A stretch of 64,000 bases of DNA. Source: Bacillota bacterium (lineage in GTDB: Bacteria > Bacillota > Clostridia > Lachnospirales > Lachnospiraceae). The notes beneath the pieces were generated by a model, which ran no database searches, was not told the origin of the DNA, and saw only the letters and a list, made by a program, of their open reading frames with translations. This document shows, piece by piece, positions 53,147 through 61,989 of the stretch. Made by a program: the position numbers and the translations under genes. Every line of letters begins with the position of its first letter. Position 1 is the first letter of the stretch. The stretch covers positions 1-64,000 of the forward strand of contig JAEZKU010000065.1 in assembly GCA_023436065.1 (NCBI GenBank). The letters are read 5' to 3'.

Positions 53147-54175
53147 TCACCCCTTACTCTCTATGCTCCACTCTTTCGCCAGAGCCCGAAAAGCATCCTC
53201 CTGCTCTTGATTCCCCAGGAAATGATAGCACTCCGACAATCGTCTCAGCGGATAATCCCCTGCATAGTGGATATTCAGTTCACACTCCGTCTCATATGCT
53301 GCATTGTAATACCAGATGGTAGCCTCCCGGTAATCCTCTAACTCGAAGAAATATTCTCCCAGTTCATAGCATACCTCAGCACTGCCTTTCCCATCTGCAA
53401 TATTTCTCAGGCTATATTTCAGCAGGCTGTTATAGTCCCTGCGAAGTCTGGCACATCTGACCAGGATGCATTCGTAGATCTTTCGTTCACGGTCACTGCA
53501 TTCCGAGCTTTCCACAAAGCTCAAAAAATATGCCTCGGCTTTAAGAAAATCCTCCGTCTCTCCTGCAATGTACAGCTCCCTGGCATACATGGCATAAAGC
53601 TTGGGTGAGAGCTTGCCTTCCCGTTCGATCACTCTTAGAAAGGTCTGAAAATCCCTTCCTGCATGATTGGATATGGGCATATGGCTTATCACGATGTCAC
53701 TGTCATAAATCACCGGAGACAGGATCACATTCTCATGCACCGGTTCCACCCATCGGAAGGTCCTCAGCCTCTTATATAGCTTCGGACGATATTCCACGTC
53801 AAAATTATAGGTTGTGTTGAAAGCCAACTGATTGGCATATTTCATCTGTACTATCTCAATCTCCGGCAGCAGCTTCTGCTTCAGGAGCAGAAACCGCTGT
53901 CGGTTTTCCTCATCAATTACTTCATCTGCGTCAGCCACATAGATATAATCCATGGTGGCTTTGGAGAAGGAAAAATTTCTCGCTGCCGAAAAATCATTGA
54001 TCCAGGTAAAATCGTAAATCTGATCCGTATACCTAGCCGCAATCTGCTTAGTGGCATCCGTTGACCCTGTATCGACAATAATCAATTCGTCAGCCAGTCC
54101 CTGAAGAGAATCCAGGCATCTGGCAAGCACCTTTTCTTCATCCTTCACAATCATGCAGACACTGATCGTTATCAT
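53147..54175 (-). CDS. GT2-family glycosyltransferase with helical-repeat C-terminus
   Basis: A 342-residue protein. Residues 1-220 are a GT-A domain: SVCMIVKDEEKVLARCLDSL, LIIVDTGSTDATKQIA, FSAARNFSFSKA, and the metal site YVADADEVID (DxD). The rest (about 225-342) looks like TPR-type helical repeats. Such proteins often glycosylate surface proteins or secondary polymers. It lies 23 nt after the surface protein gene and 6 nt before the half-length DUF115 paralogue. Confidence 0.88.
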   Translation of the reverse strand: MITISVCMIVKDEEKVLARCLDSLQGLADELIIVDTGSTDATKQIAARYTDQIYDFTWINDFSAARNFSFSKATMDYIYVADADEVIDEENRQRFLLLKQKLLPEIEIVQMKYANQLAFNTTYNFDVEYRPKLYKRLRTFRWVEPVHENVILSPVIYDSDIVISHMPISNHAGRDFQTFLRVIEREGKLSPKLYAMYARELYIAGETEDFLKAEAYFLSFVESSECSDRERKIYECILVRCARLRRDYNSLLKYSLRNIADGKGSAEVCYELGEYFFELEDYREATIWYYNAAYETECELNIHYAGDYPLRRLSECYHFLGNQEQEDAFRALAKEWSIESKG

Positions 54176-54198
54176 AATTCCTCTCCTAATTGTTTACT

Positions 54199-56280
54199 TT
54201 ACGGTGCAATCATGTCAGCTGTGAGCTGAACAGAATAATAACGTACAATATAGCTCGGATCTCCGACAGTTGCCGGTGTAGTAACCTCGTATACCGTGAG
54301 CCACTGGTTTGCTCTGCCGGTTGCGTCGATCACGCCTGCCGGATCAAGTGCGGTATAAGAGCCATCTACGGTATCCTCAGTCTTCTTCCCGGTTATCTTA
54401 TCAGGAGAATAGTTATATACCAATCGATTCGTAGAAGGAATCGTACTTCTGACATTTACTATTGTTGTATTAGGACTGGAGCCTTTGATCGGTGCATCCA
54501 CAAGCAAGGTTCCTGCATCTGTAGGATTCTTGATCGTAAGCTTGGTAGTTGCCTTATCCACAGTGCCATTATCATAGTAGATCGCTATGGCTCTTGCTGT
54601 AACGTTCGACATCTTCGCCAGTTCTGTTCCTGTTAACTTAATCGTTAAGTAATTTACAACAGAAGGACTAAGGGTGCCGGGTGTATCAGGTACCTGTGTG
54701 AACGGAATGTCCTTCGTTCCAAGCTTCACTGCCTTTACATGGTTCTCGAAAGGCTTTCTGCCAACTACATTCAGCTGTACTACTATCTCAATATCACCCG
54801 AATATCCTCTGGTAAATACATAGGTCTTCTTCGGAGCAACCGGCAGGGAAGGATAGTTTACATCATAGGTAGCATAGGTAGAAGCCAACTGGAAATCCAC
54901 CTGTGCCTGTGTATTAGTCGCCGCCTTATACTTGATTGCTTTCTTTCTGAAATAAAGCCTGCTTCCGTCAACAGCTTTTGTTGATGCTATCTTAACCGGA
55001 GTATTCTTAGATATTTCTGTCCATGAGGCACGATCCGGATCCAAAGTGCTTCCGGACTTGACCACAGTGTATTCATATGGACTATCCGAGGTAGCATATG
55101 GTATTTGCACGATCAAATTCTTATTTCCATTATAGCTTACGTATACATTATTATCGGCACCGGTCGGTGTACCCTCCACTGCACTTGTAGGGATGACGCG
55201 CTGTTCGGGAATATTGGTTGTAACTATCTTAGAGGACGCCGCTTTTGCTGTAGAGAATTCTCTTACATCGATTGACATTGCAGGGAAAGAATTTGTCAAC
55301 CCATCAGATGTATCAGTACCGCCTGTAGCATTACTTAGCATAGTTGAGAGTTTTAGCGGTTTACTCATGGTATCGGTTACCTTAAACCAATTGGAATAGG
55401 TATTACCGCTATCCAAGGATATTCTGTACTCCTGTCCATACTTAATACCCATGGTAAACTTGCCACCGTCAATATTTGTGACAGGAGTAGTCTCCTGTTT
55501 ATTAATCTTTAATCTGACCTCCGAACCGGGACGTCTTCCCTTAGTTCCGTCGGGGAGGGTTGCATCGCTAAAAACCAGACTGCTTTCACTGGCTGCTCCA
55601 AGCTTCTCCAATGCATTTTTATAGGAATAGCCACTGACATCATCCCTGAAATCATCCTTCGTATAACCGGCGACACCGCTGACATCAGCCACATCATCCA
55701 GCGCAGCCGTACGGAAATAAAGAATGGTTCCTTTCAGAAGATATCTCTTCAGCAATGCTGTTTCCAGATATTTTGATTCCAGCCATTCTCCGTCGGAGCC
55801 CTTCTTCCACTCAAGATCATTCATCGTGATTGGATTAACAGCTGATCCCTCGGTAGATCTGACATTTAATAATTCTGCTACTGTCGTGCTGCTATCAAAG
55901 TTACTATAATTAATAGATACGTCCAACTTCTGAGGTCTCTTTCTGATTATGACACGTGCCGGAGTCTGATCCTTATCACCCTTGATCTTCAGAATATTAT
56001 CAGAATTCGGTGACAGATAAGAGAAGTCGATGACAGTAAAGGTCTCTACTGAAGACTTCACATCAATCACATCCCATTTGCCTCTGCTGGCTTCTGCCTC
56101 TGAAGCAAAATAGACCTTCGTATTGTTATTATGTTTTACAATAATACTCTCATCAGAGTAAGCAATCGCCACCACCTGAATCTCATCTAAGGCAGAAGCA
56201 AAAGCTTTTTTCTCCGGATAACAGATCAGTCCAAGTACTGCAGCGAAAAACAGTACAAATCGTAACATTTGTTTCTTCAT
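54199..56280 (-). CDS. Exported beta-rich surface protein
   Basis: A 693-residue protein with a signal peptide (about 1-28, ending KAFAS) and repeated beta-strand modules of unknown family. At least two stretches share the pattern G-S-x-L/W ... W-x-E-S/I ... LYFR (around residues 165-195 and 445-480), which probably marks a repeat. There is no LPXTG, SLH or membrane tail. I start at ATG 56280 because it begins a proper signal peptide; GGAGGTG lies upstream. A SigD-type promoter precedes it. It is first in a unit with the GT2 and the half-length DUF115 gene, so it may be their glycosylation substrate. Confidence 0.7.
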   Translation of the reverse strand: MKKQMLRFVLFFAAVLGLICYPEKKAFASALDEIQVVAIAYSDESIIVKHNNNTKVYFASEAEASRGKWDVIDVKSSVETFTVIDFSYLSPNSDNILKIKGDKDQTPARVIIRKRPQKLDVSINYSNFDSSTTVAELLNVRSTEGSAVNPITMNDLEWKKGSDGEWLESKYLETALLKRYLLKGTILYFRTAALDDVADVSGVAGYTKDDFRDDVSGYSYKNALEKLGAASESSLVFSDATLPDGTKGRRPGSEVRLKINKQETTPVTNIDGGKFTMGIKYGQEYRISLDSGNTYSNWFKVTDTMSKPLKLSTMLSNATGGTDTSDGLTNSFPAMSIDVREFSTAKAASSKIVTTNIPEQRVIPTSAVEGTPTGADNNVYVSYNGNKNLIVQIPYATSDSPYEYTVVKSGSTLDPDRASWTEISKNTPVKIASTKAVDGSRLYFRKKAIKYKAATNTQAQVDFQLASTYATYDVNYPSLPVAPKKTYVFTRGYSGDIEIVVQLNVVGRKPFENHVKAVKLGTKDIPFTQVPDTPGTLSPSVVNYLTIKLTGTELAKMSNVTARAIAIYYDNGTVDKATTKLTIKNPTDAGTLLVDAPIKGSSPNTTIVNVRSTIPSTNRLVYNYSPDKITGKKTEDTVDGSYTALDPAGVIDATGRANQWLTVYEVTTPATVGDPSYIVRYYSVQLTADMIAP

Positions 56281-56377
56281 GTTCACATACACCTCCGTGT
56301 GGTCGTCTATGATATCGTTCCTTTGAAAATTGAACAGAGTTTCCTCTGTTTCTCTTTGGTAAAACCCTATAAATAAT

Positions 56378-56404
56378 TTATCGGCTTGCATAAGCCCATC
56401 CTTA
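56378..56404 (-). promoter_or_regulatory. SigD-type (motility sigma) promoter of the surface protein unit
   Basis: Minus strand TAAG (56404-56401), 15-nt spacer, GCCGATAA (56385-56378). The Bacillus SigD consensus is TAAA-N15-GCCGATAT. It lies about 100 nt upstream of the start at 56280. Confidence 0.6.
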
Positions 56405-56460
56405 ACGCTTGATCAGTAATTAACAGAAAAACTATCCCCTGACTATATAATAGCATAGCT

Positions 56461-58164
56461 TCAGTCAGCTATGCTACTATAATTTTCAATACATTCCTGC
56501 ATTGTCATGATCTTCATTCCGTTAATCCGTGCTCCTCCTTCGGTGGCATCGATAAATTCAATCGTGTCCACCCCCCGGATTCTGTTCTCTATCCACTGAC
56601 GGTACATAGTAAAGCTATTGTTCGTAAATACCTTTTCTCCATAAACATCTTCTACCTGCTGCAAGCCCTCTGAGCTGACTACTTTTCTTGACGAACTATC
56701 CGTTGCATGGATATAATTACCTGTATAAGCCAGATCAAGTCCCAGAAATATGATACGCTTGCAACCAAATGCAATCCCCAAGTCCAGTGCTGTTGTACTG
56801 ACTGACCCGCCTGTTTGAATAAGCATGGCATTCCTCTTACCTGCATACTCCTCTGCCCGGTCGAAACCTTTCTGACAGATCATATACTTCTTACCCTGAT
56901 ACTTCTGTGCAAAGCCCTTATAGGCTGTTGACAGATAAATCATGGGGATGTCCTCTTGTTCCAAACCTGCAACCTGGGCATATACCCTGGCATTTGCATC
57001 AGTTACGATGAAATAATCCGGTCTTATTCCTGCCTTCAATAATTTGCGTAATACAGTCCCTGTTGTCAGAATAATATCTTTTTTACTGATCTCTTTTAAT
57101 TGCAGATAATTTTTATCAAGCGACGGACCAGCTGCAACGATGAATAAATTTTTATTCTTAAATTCTTCTTGTAGTTCATCAGCCAATCCATCATAGTTTT
57201 TAATATTTTCTTTAAAATTGCCCTTTAATATATGACTTTGGTTTATGACAGAGCTGTATTGTAGAAAATAGTTTTCCAAACGGTTTTTTACTGCTTCATT
57301 CTTTTCATTCCTCAGTGATGGATAATGAATGACGAACTCTGTATCATTATCCATAATGCTGATTCGCTCCATAAGCAAGGAATGATCAGGATCATAGATC
57401 AAATCAATTTGATACAATTCCAGCATTGCTTTGATCGGGGCATATACACATGCCAAACGGATTACATTGATATCACTTTCATATATCTCTATATGAACAT
57501 ACTCATCTATCAAAGCCAACTCTATCGCATGATATCCCAGACCCAAGCCATAAATCACATAGTTTGACTTATCAGGCGAATACCAGGACTTTGCTAAGTA
57601 TAAAGCCTCTTGCCATACATTAATATTGGAATGGAAATAGTACGTGTCCGTTTGGTTTTTCAATGCCAAGGTATAGTCGCCATAGGAGGTAAATTCTACA
57701 GTAAAATCCTGCGCCTCTATCTCCTCAGGTTTAGGTACCTTGCTAATTAATAATCCCAGTTCAGCATTCTTATATTTTATTGCCTTGATGCTTTCCTGAT
57801 ATCTATCATTATCTACAAACAGACCCTCAGTAATAATTACTGCTTCCTGTATCGTTAATAGGACAGGTTTCAGAGTAACCTCATATAAATCAGCGAGCAA
57901 TACATAGTCCTTTCTTTCCTGCGCATGTAATAGCTCGCTCAAAATAGTCATAAACTCATCCTGATGAACAGAGATATTTTTATCCTCGAAATAATCCTTA
58001 CTCTCCGGAAGGATATTCATAAACTGACTCATTAACGATATCTGGCCATTGATCGTTCTTATAGCAGAATCATAATTTTGAATTCTTAAATAATAAACGA
58101 TCAAATCAATGAATATCAAGATCTGTCTGTTAAGATCGAATAGCTTATAGATAGAAGCCTGCAA
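56461..58164 (-). CDS. DUF115/MptE-like protein (Maf-type surface glycosylation factor)
   Basis: A 567-residue protein. The N-terminal 300 residues carry NYVIYGLGLGYHAIEL and NVIRLACVYAPIKAML. The C-terminal half has the DUF115 core (LFIVAAGPSLDKNYLQLKEI, YFIVTDANARVYAQV, MIQTGGSVSTTALDLGIAFGCKRIIFLGLDLAYT). DUF115 proteins include the Maf group thought to transfer nonulosonic acids to flagellin and other surface proteins. The start is a TTG at 58164; the paralogue start aligns, which supports it. It lies 41 nt after the 580-residue surface protein gene. Confidence 0.83.
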   Translation of the reverse strand: MQASIYKLFDLNRQILIFIDLIVYYLRIQNYDSAIRTINGQISLMSQFMNILPESKDYFEDKNISVHQDEFMTILSELLHAQERKDYVLLADLYEVTLKPVLLTIQEAVIITEGLFVDNDRYQESIKAIKYKNAELGLLISKVPKPEEIEAQDFTVEFTSYGDYTLALKNQTDTYYFHSNINVWQEALYLAKSWYSPDKSNYVIYGLGLGYHAIELALIDEYVHIEIYESDINVIRLACVYAPIKAMLELYQIDLIYDPDHSLLMERISIMDNDTEFVIHYPSLRNEKNEAVKNRLENYFLQYSSVINQSHILKGNFKENIKNYDGLADELQEEFKNKNLFIVAAGPSLDKNYLQLKEISKKDIILTTGTVLRKLLKAGIRPDYFIVTDANARVYAQVAGLEQEDIPMIYLSTAYKGFAQKYQGKKYMICQKGFDRAEEYAGKRNAMLIQTGGSVSTTALDLGIAFGCKRIIFLGLDLAYTGNYIHATDSSSRKVVSSEGLQQVEDVYGEKVFTNNSFTMYRQWIENRIRGVDTIEFIDATEGGARINGMKIMTMQECIENYSSIAD

Positions 58165-58205
58165 GGTATATCCCTCTTTTCACATATATTAAATTTAGTT
58201 TTAAC

Positions 58206-59948
58206 TTATCTGATGCTCCTGGACATAACCTCAAATTCATATACCACGGATATCTTAATATCACCGGAGGTCCAATTATCCTCTGAGTTTTCTGATATGT
58301 TGCCAATTACTTGAAAAGCATAAACACTACTATCATCATAGCTCTGTAATACGTTATCTTCTGAATAAAAGGCCTTGGATAGCTGAAATACTTCATTCAC
58401 CTCAGTGCTTCCTTCCCTGATCGGTATCGATTTCGTCGCTACAGTGATGTGATTGATGTTATTGTATACCACAGGCTCATTTTTATTTACTTCTACCATA
58501 TATAAATTACACTCTTTAGCAGCTTCGTTCTGATCACGCTTCACATTTAATTCTGTAGACTTTATTGAGAGCTTAATATCTCTGTTGCTGAAGTTCATAA
58601 TTTTTACAGTACTCGAATAAATCCTACCCTTTCCTGCTACTTCATAGGGATCTATGATGATATCGAAGGTGGTCGGCATGACGATTGAAATAATCGGATT
58701 GTCTTCTTCTAATTTTACTTTGTACTCTGCCGTTCTTTCATTCCCCTTCCGGTCCACGGCAGTTACGGATATCGTATATTCTCCGGCTCTATTCAGCAGG
58801 ATCTCAAAGCTTCCGCTGCATAAGATACTGCTCTTAGTCTCCTCATTCGTTTTATACTCTTTTTTAATTAAGTTTGGTCGCTTGATATCTCCACCATTGA
58901 TTGTATAATAGATATCAGCTAAACCAGAAATGTTAATTCCTGATTCAACAATATTCACCGGAATATGATACGGAATATATAACTTACTATCCTGCATTTG
59001 ATTATTATTAATTATGATAAGCGGCGCTTCCAGATCCATTTTCTTCTTAAGTTCTTCTTCCTCCAGCTTCTTCTTGAGTTCTTCCTCCTCAAGCTTCTTC
59101 TGGAGCTCTTCCTCCTCTAACTTCTTCTGGATCTCTTCCTCCTCTAACTTCTTCTGGAGTTCTTCTTCCTCTAACCTCTTCTGGAGCTCTTCTTCCTCAA
59201 TAACCTTATTGTCCTCTTCATCCTCTATGATAACGACATCGATTGCTTCTCCGGTTAACACACCCGGAACCGTTTCAATTACATCCCCAGTTGACGGACC
59301 TGGAACTGCAATAATCGCACTTCCGGTTGACGTATCCGGAACTGCAATAATCGCACTTCCCGTTGACGCATTCGGAATCGTTTCAATTGCACTCCCCGTT
59401 GACGCATTTGGAATCGTTTCAATTGCACTCCCCGTTGACACATTTGGAATAGCTTCAATTGCACTTCCGGTTAGCACAAAGACATACGTCTCAAGCTCTT
59501 CCTCAGAAGCCGTATCAATACCAGCAGTAATTTCTTCCTCTTTTATTTCTTCCTCTTTTATTTCTTCCTCTTTTATTTTTTCTGTCATGCCAGGTGTTAT
59601 TGCTTCAGCTTGAAGCTCTTCAGATAAAATGTCTTTCGATATTAGATCCTCAGAAATTGTATTAGCTGTGATCATATTCTCTTTAAGCAATAATATACTT
59701 AAGGAATACCCCGATGCAGTCTCAAATAATCCATTATCAATAGATACTATATTACTGTTATCTACCTGCTTCACCGAGTTCTGTTCAATAGCTATTATAT
59801 TTTCATCAATTACCTTATCTTCATTTTTATATAGTATCGCAGTATCCTCATAACCCAAGGACAGCGTATCATTCAATCCAACAATAAGGCTTATTGTTGC
59901 AACAACCGTAATTATGCATTTTAATTTATTTACATATCTGCGCAACAT
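58206..59948 (-). CDS. Exported repeat protein with coiled coil and shared surface module
   Basis: A 580-residue protein with a signal peptide or anchor (about 10-30), a charged region with three IKEEE repeats (125-140), seven tandem 12-residue repeats of consensus xSTGSAIETIPN (158-238), a highly regular EEEELQKKL coiled coil (250-304), an Ig-like domain (about 308-405) and a C-terminal module (about 408-580). The last module matches one in the neighbouring 359-residue protein (MPTTFDIIIDPYEV; LYMVEV; final VVYEFEV). It looks like a stalk (repeats, coiled coil) carrying folded heads. No sorting signal is visible. Confidence 0.7.
   Translation of the reverse strand: MLRRYVNKLKCIITVVATISLIVGLNDTLSLGYEDTAILYKNEDKVIDENIIAIEQNSVKQVDNSNIVSIDNGLFETASGYSLSILLLKENMITANTISEDLISKDILSEELQAEAITPGMTEKIKEEEIKEEEIKEEEITAGIDTASEEELETYVFVLTGSAIEAIPNVSTGSAIETIPNASTGSAIETIPNASTGSAIIAVPDTSTGSAIIAVPGPSTGDVIETVPGVLTGEAIDVVIIEDEEDNKVIEEEELQKRLEEEELQKKLEEEEIQKKLEEEELQKKLEEEELKKKLEEEELKKKMDLEAPLIIINNNQMQDSKLYIPYHIPVNIVESGINISGLADIYYTINGGDIKRPNLIKKEYKTNEETKSSILCSGSFEILLNRAGEYTISVTAVDRKGNERTAEYKVKLEEDNPIISIVMPTTFDIIIDPYEVAGKGRIYSSTVKIMNFSNRDIKLSIKSTELNVKRDQNEAAKECNLYMVEVNKNEPVVYNNINHITVATKSIPIREGSTEVNEVFQLSKAFYSEDNVLQSYDDSSVYAFQVIGNISENSEDNWTSGDIKISVVYEFEVMSRSIR
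59037..59201 (-). repeat. Coiled-coil coding repeat
   Basis: Tandem 24-27 bp units coding EEEELQKKL-type octapeptides or nonapeptides (residues 250-304 of the 580-residue protein). Confidence 0.8.
59235..59477 (-). repeat. Seven tandem 36-bp units coding STGSAI repeats
   Basis: Each unit codes 12 residues ending IPN or VPG. The central copies are nearly identical at DNA level, suggesting recent expansion. Confidence 0.85.
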
Positions 59949-60110
59949 AACAGCCCCTCTTTCCTCATAAATTCAAAACAAGCAATTAATTAAATTCAGA
60001 TTTAACTTTCTTGCATAGCAACTATAACTTAATTTTTGTGCTTATGTTTTCTCATTTAAACCCAATCATATTTTCGTTATTACATCATTTAAGAAAATAA
60101 ATAGAATCAA

Positions 60111-60143
60111 CCGCAAAAACCGCATATCATGCGGTTTTTGCGG
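60111..60143 (-). terminator. Terminator of the 359-residue surface protein gene
   Basis: Perfect 15-bp stem CCGCAAAAACCGCAT with a 3-nt loop, followed by a T-rich stretch, about 63 nt after the stop at 60206. Confidence 0.9.
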
Positions 60144-60205
60144 ATTGTTTAGCAGACTGCTCATCATGCTTCCACTAATACTTCATCAAGTATCATTGCT
60201 CCTAA

Positions 60206-61285
60206 TTATTGAACAACTAAAGTAAATGTTTTAGTTGTCGGAGTAGGGCTATCATTAAATGTTACCCTGAATGTATATGTTTTAGCCGTTATAAAGATAG
60301 GTGCCATAATAGTACCGGTCTTGTTAAGTGTTAATGTAGTACCGGAGAAGTCCCATTCAGCATCAGTTAAAGCATAATAAGATCCTTGATACTCAGCTTC
60401 AACATTTGTTACAGCAGTAGCAGCTGCAGCGCCTGAACCCAAGTTAACTGCATAATTAACTGAGGTTAAAGACTTACCTATTGTCTTAGTCGTATCTACC
60501 ATGCTGGGAGCTACACTTTCAACCGGAGCAGCAGCACCTGTTACAGACTTAACGTTCTGTGTATCTTCCAGTTCTTCAAATGTACTGTATGCTGTAGTTG
60601 TTACACCCTTAACTTTATAAACAACCTTAACAGTTGCATCTTCTGCTTGCCACTCTGCTTCCGGATTGATTGTTCCTTTGAAACGGAATACCGCTGCAGA
60701 TTTATTAGGATCTACAGAATCAAACTCGTCTGCATCAGCTATACCATCATCATCTGCATCAGTGAAATTAGCCTTATCTAATACATAGGTTAAATTCGCA
60801 TGAGTTTCTTCTTCTTCTAATCCTATCACAGCTTCTTCCGAACTCCAGGTAATATCACCACCGGTCGTAGTAAGTGCAGAACCGTCAGTATCTACTGCAG
60901 CTACCTTTGCCGGTACAGCGACCATGTACATCTCTTTATCATCACCTGTTAAAGCAACATCTTCTGCACTTGTTTCAACAACTACACCAGCTTTAGCCGT
61001 TAAAGAATAAGTAAATGATACTTGAACCGGAATACTACTCTTGTTGATTACAAAGATGTCAGCAGAAGAAATCTGGCTACCATCATCGCCTACTTCAAAG
61101 GGGTTGAAAGCGAAATCTGTGGTAGTTGGTACATTAAAATTAAATACTGGATTTGTTACTGTGGAATCACCATTAATTGTGCCTTCCTTATCTGATGTGT
61201 CATCTGCGAATGCAGTACTGCTGGTGCCGAGTATCAGCGCTAAGGTTAATAATACTGATACTAATTTCTTTGCTCTTTTTGTCAT
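60206..61285 (-). CDS. Exported surface protein with VPTT/NPFEV module
   Basis: A 359-residue protein with a signal peptide (1-27, STAFADD) and a module (about 45-225) that matches the C-terminus of the 580-residue neighbour: VPTTTDFAFNPFEV, IFVINKS, MYMVAV, LDKANF, FRFKGTI. Inside it is a Ca-binding-type loop DADDDGIADADEFD (about 175-190). A second beta domain (about 250-359) is of the kind ending in FTLVVQ. AAGGAGG precedes the ATG. It is the second gene of a SigD-type unit, 39 nt after the 177-residue membrane protein, and ends in a strong terminator, so it may be abundant. Confidence 0.72.
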   Translation of the reverse strand: MTKRAKKLVSVLLTLALILGTSSTAFADDTSDKEGTINGDSTVTNPVFNFNVPTTTDFAFNPFEVGDDGSQISSADIFVINKSSIPVQVSFTYSLTAKAGVVVETSAEDVALTGDDKEMYMVAVPAKVAAVDTDGSALTTTGGDITWSSEEAVIGLEEEETHANLTYVLDKANFTDADDDGIADADEFDSVDPNKSAAVFRFKGTINPEAEWQAEDATVKVVYKVKGVTTTAYSTFEELEDTQNVKSVTGAAAPVESVAPSMVDTTKTIGKSLTSVNYAVNLGSGAAAATAVTNVEAEYQGSYYALTDAEWDFSGTTLTLNKTGTIMAPIFITAKTYTFRVTFNDSPTPTTKTFTLVVQ

Positions 61286-61324
61286 TTGTTTATCCTCCTT
61301 GATTTTTGTGAAGTCCGGAAAAAG

Positions 61325-61858
61325 TTATTCCGCAATTTCCAATGTAACTGCTATTGAAACCGAAGAAGAAATTTCACCTCCTTCATCCAATAGGTTATAT
61401 TTACATATTGCATCATAGCTGCCTTTTTCCAAGGGCTTGTCCAGTTTAAGCTCCTTCAATTTAGTTCCAACTGGGAGAACAGTAGAAGTATAGACTAATT
61501 CATCTGTATCACTTAGAAATACTTCAAAAAAGACCGGACTATTATTGGATTTAGCATTGGCAACATAAGCATCGCTGGATGCTGCTTCACCATTATCAAA
61601 ATGCCATATAGCATTCATGGTGACTTCATACATACCTGACTGAAGCCTATCATACATCTCACCTGCTATTTCCTCATAATTAGATTCATCAATGACGTAA
61701 CTACCAGTGGGTTCAGGCTCCTTCTTGTTCAGAGCCATGTAAATAAGAATTCCGGTTACTACGATAGCTACCGACATCACACTAAACCCAACAATCATAA
61801 TCTTTTGGGTTTTCGTAAGTTTCTTCTTGATTACCGAACCCTCTTCTTTGTTCTTCAT
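61325..61858 (-). CDS. Single-span membrane protein with extracellular beta domain
   Basis: A 177-residue protein with a basic cytoplasmic start, one membrane helix (about 19-42, IMIVGFSVMSVAIVVTGILIY) and an extracellular domain. The final 75 residues follow a pattern I recall from other Lachnospiraceae surface loci: SPVFFEVFLSDTDELVYTS, LPVGTKLKELKLDKPLEKGSYDAICKY. It is the first gene of the unit with the 359-residue protein and may anchor it. AAGGAGG precedes the ATG. Confidence 0.7.
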   Translation of the reverse strand: MKNKEEGSVIKKKLTKTQKIMIVGFSVMSVAIVVTGILIYMALNKKEPEPTGSYVIDESNYEEIAGEMYDRLQSGMYEVTMNAIWHFDNGEAASSDAYVANAKSNNSPVFFEVFLSDTDELVYTSTVLPVGTKLKELKLDKPLEKGSYDAICKYNLLDEGGEISSSVSIAVTLEIAE

Positions 61859-61919
61859 TTTCTAAGTCCTCCTTAAAGCCATCTCTTAAGTATACAAAGA
61901 TTAATTACTTCTAAAATAT

Positions 61920-61946
61920 TTATCGGCAGATATTGCACTGTCTTTA
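61920..61946 (-). promoter_or_regulatory. SigD-type (motility sigma) promoter
   Basis: Minus strand TAAA (61946-61943), exactly 15 nt, GCCGATAA (61927-61920), one mismatch from the Bacillus SigD consensus TAAA-N15-GCCGATAT. It lies about 60 nt upstream of the start at 61858. Confidence 0.7.
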
Positions 61947-61989
61947 TAGTATATTTGGAAAATATTCTATTTTTTTTCATTTTTTGATA

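Noticed and set aside
59014..59613. Ser-rich plus-strand reading frame of 199 codons
   Set aside because: It is the antisense shadow of the Glu/Lys coiled-coil and STGSAI repeats of the real minus-strand gene, has no ribosome site, and its composition comes from the repeats.
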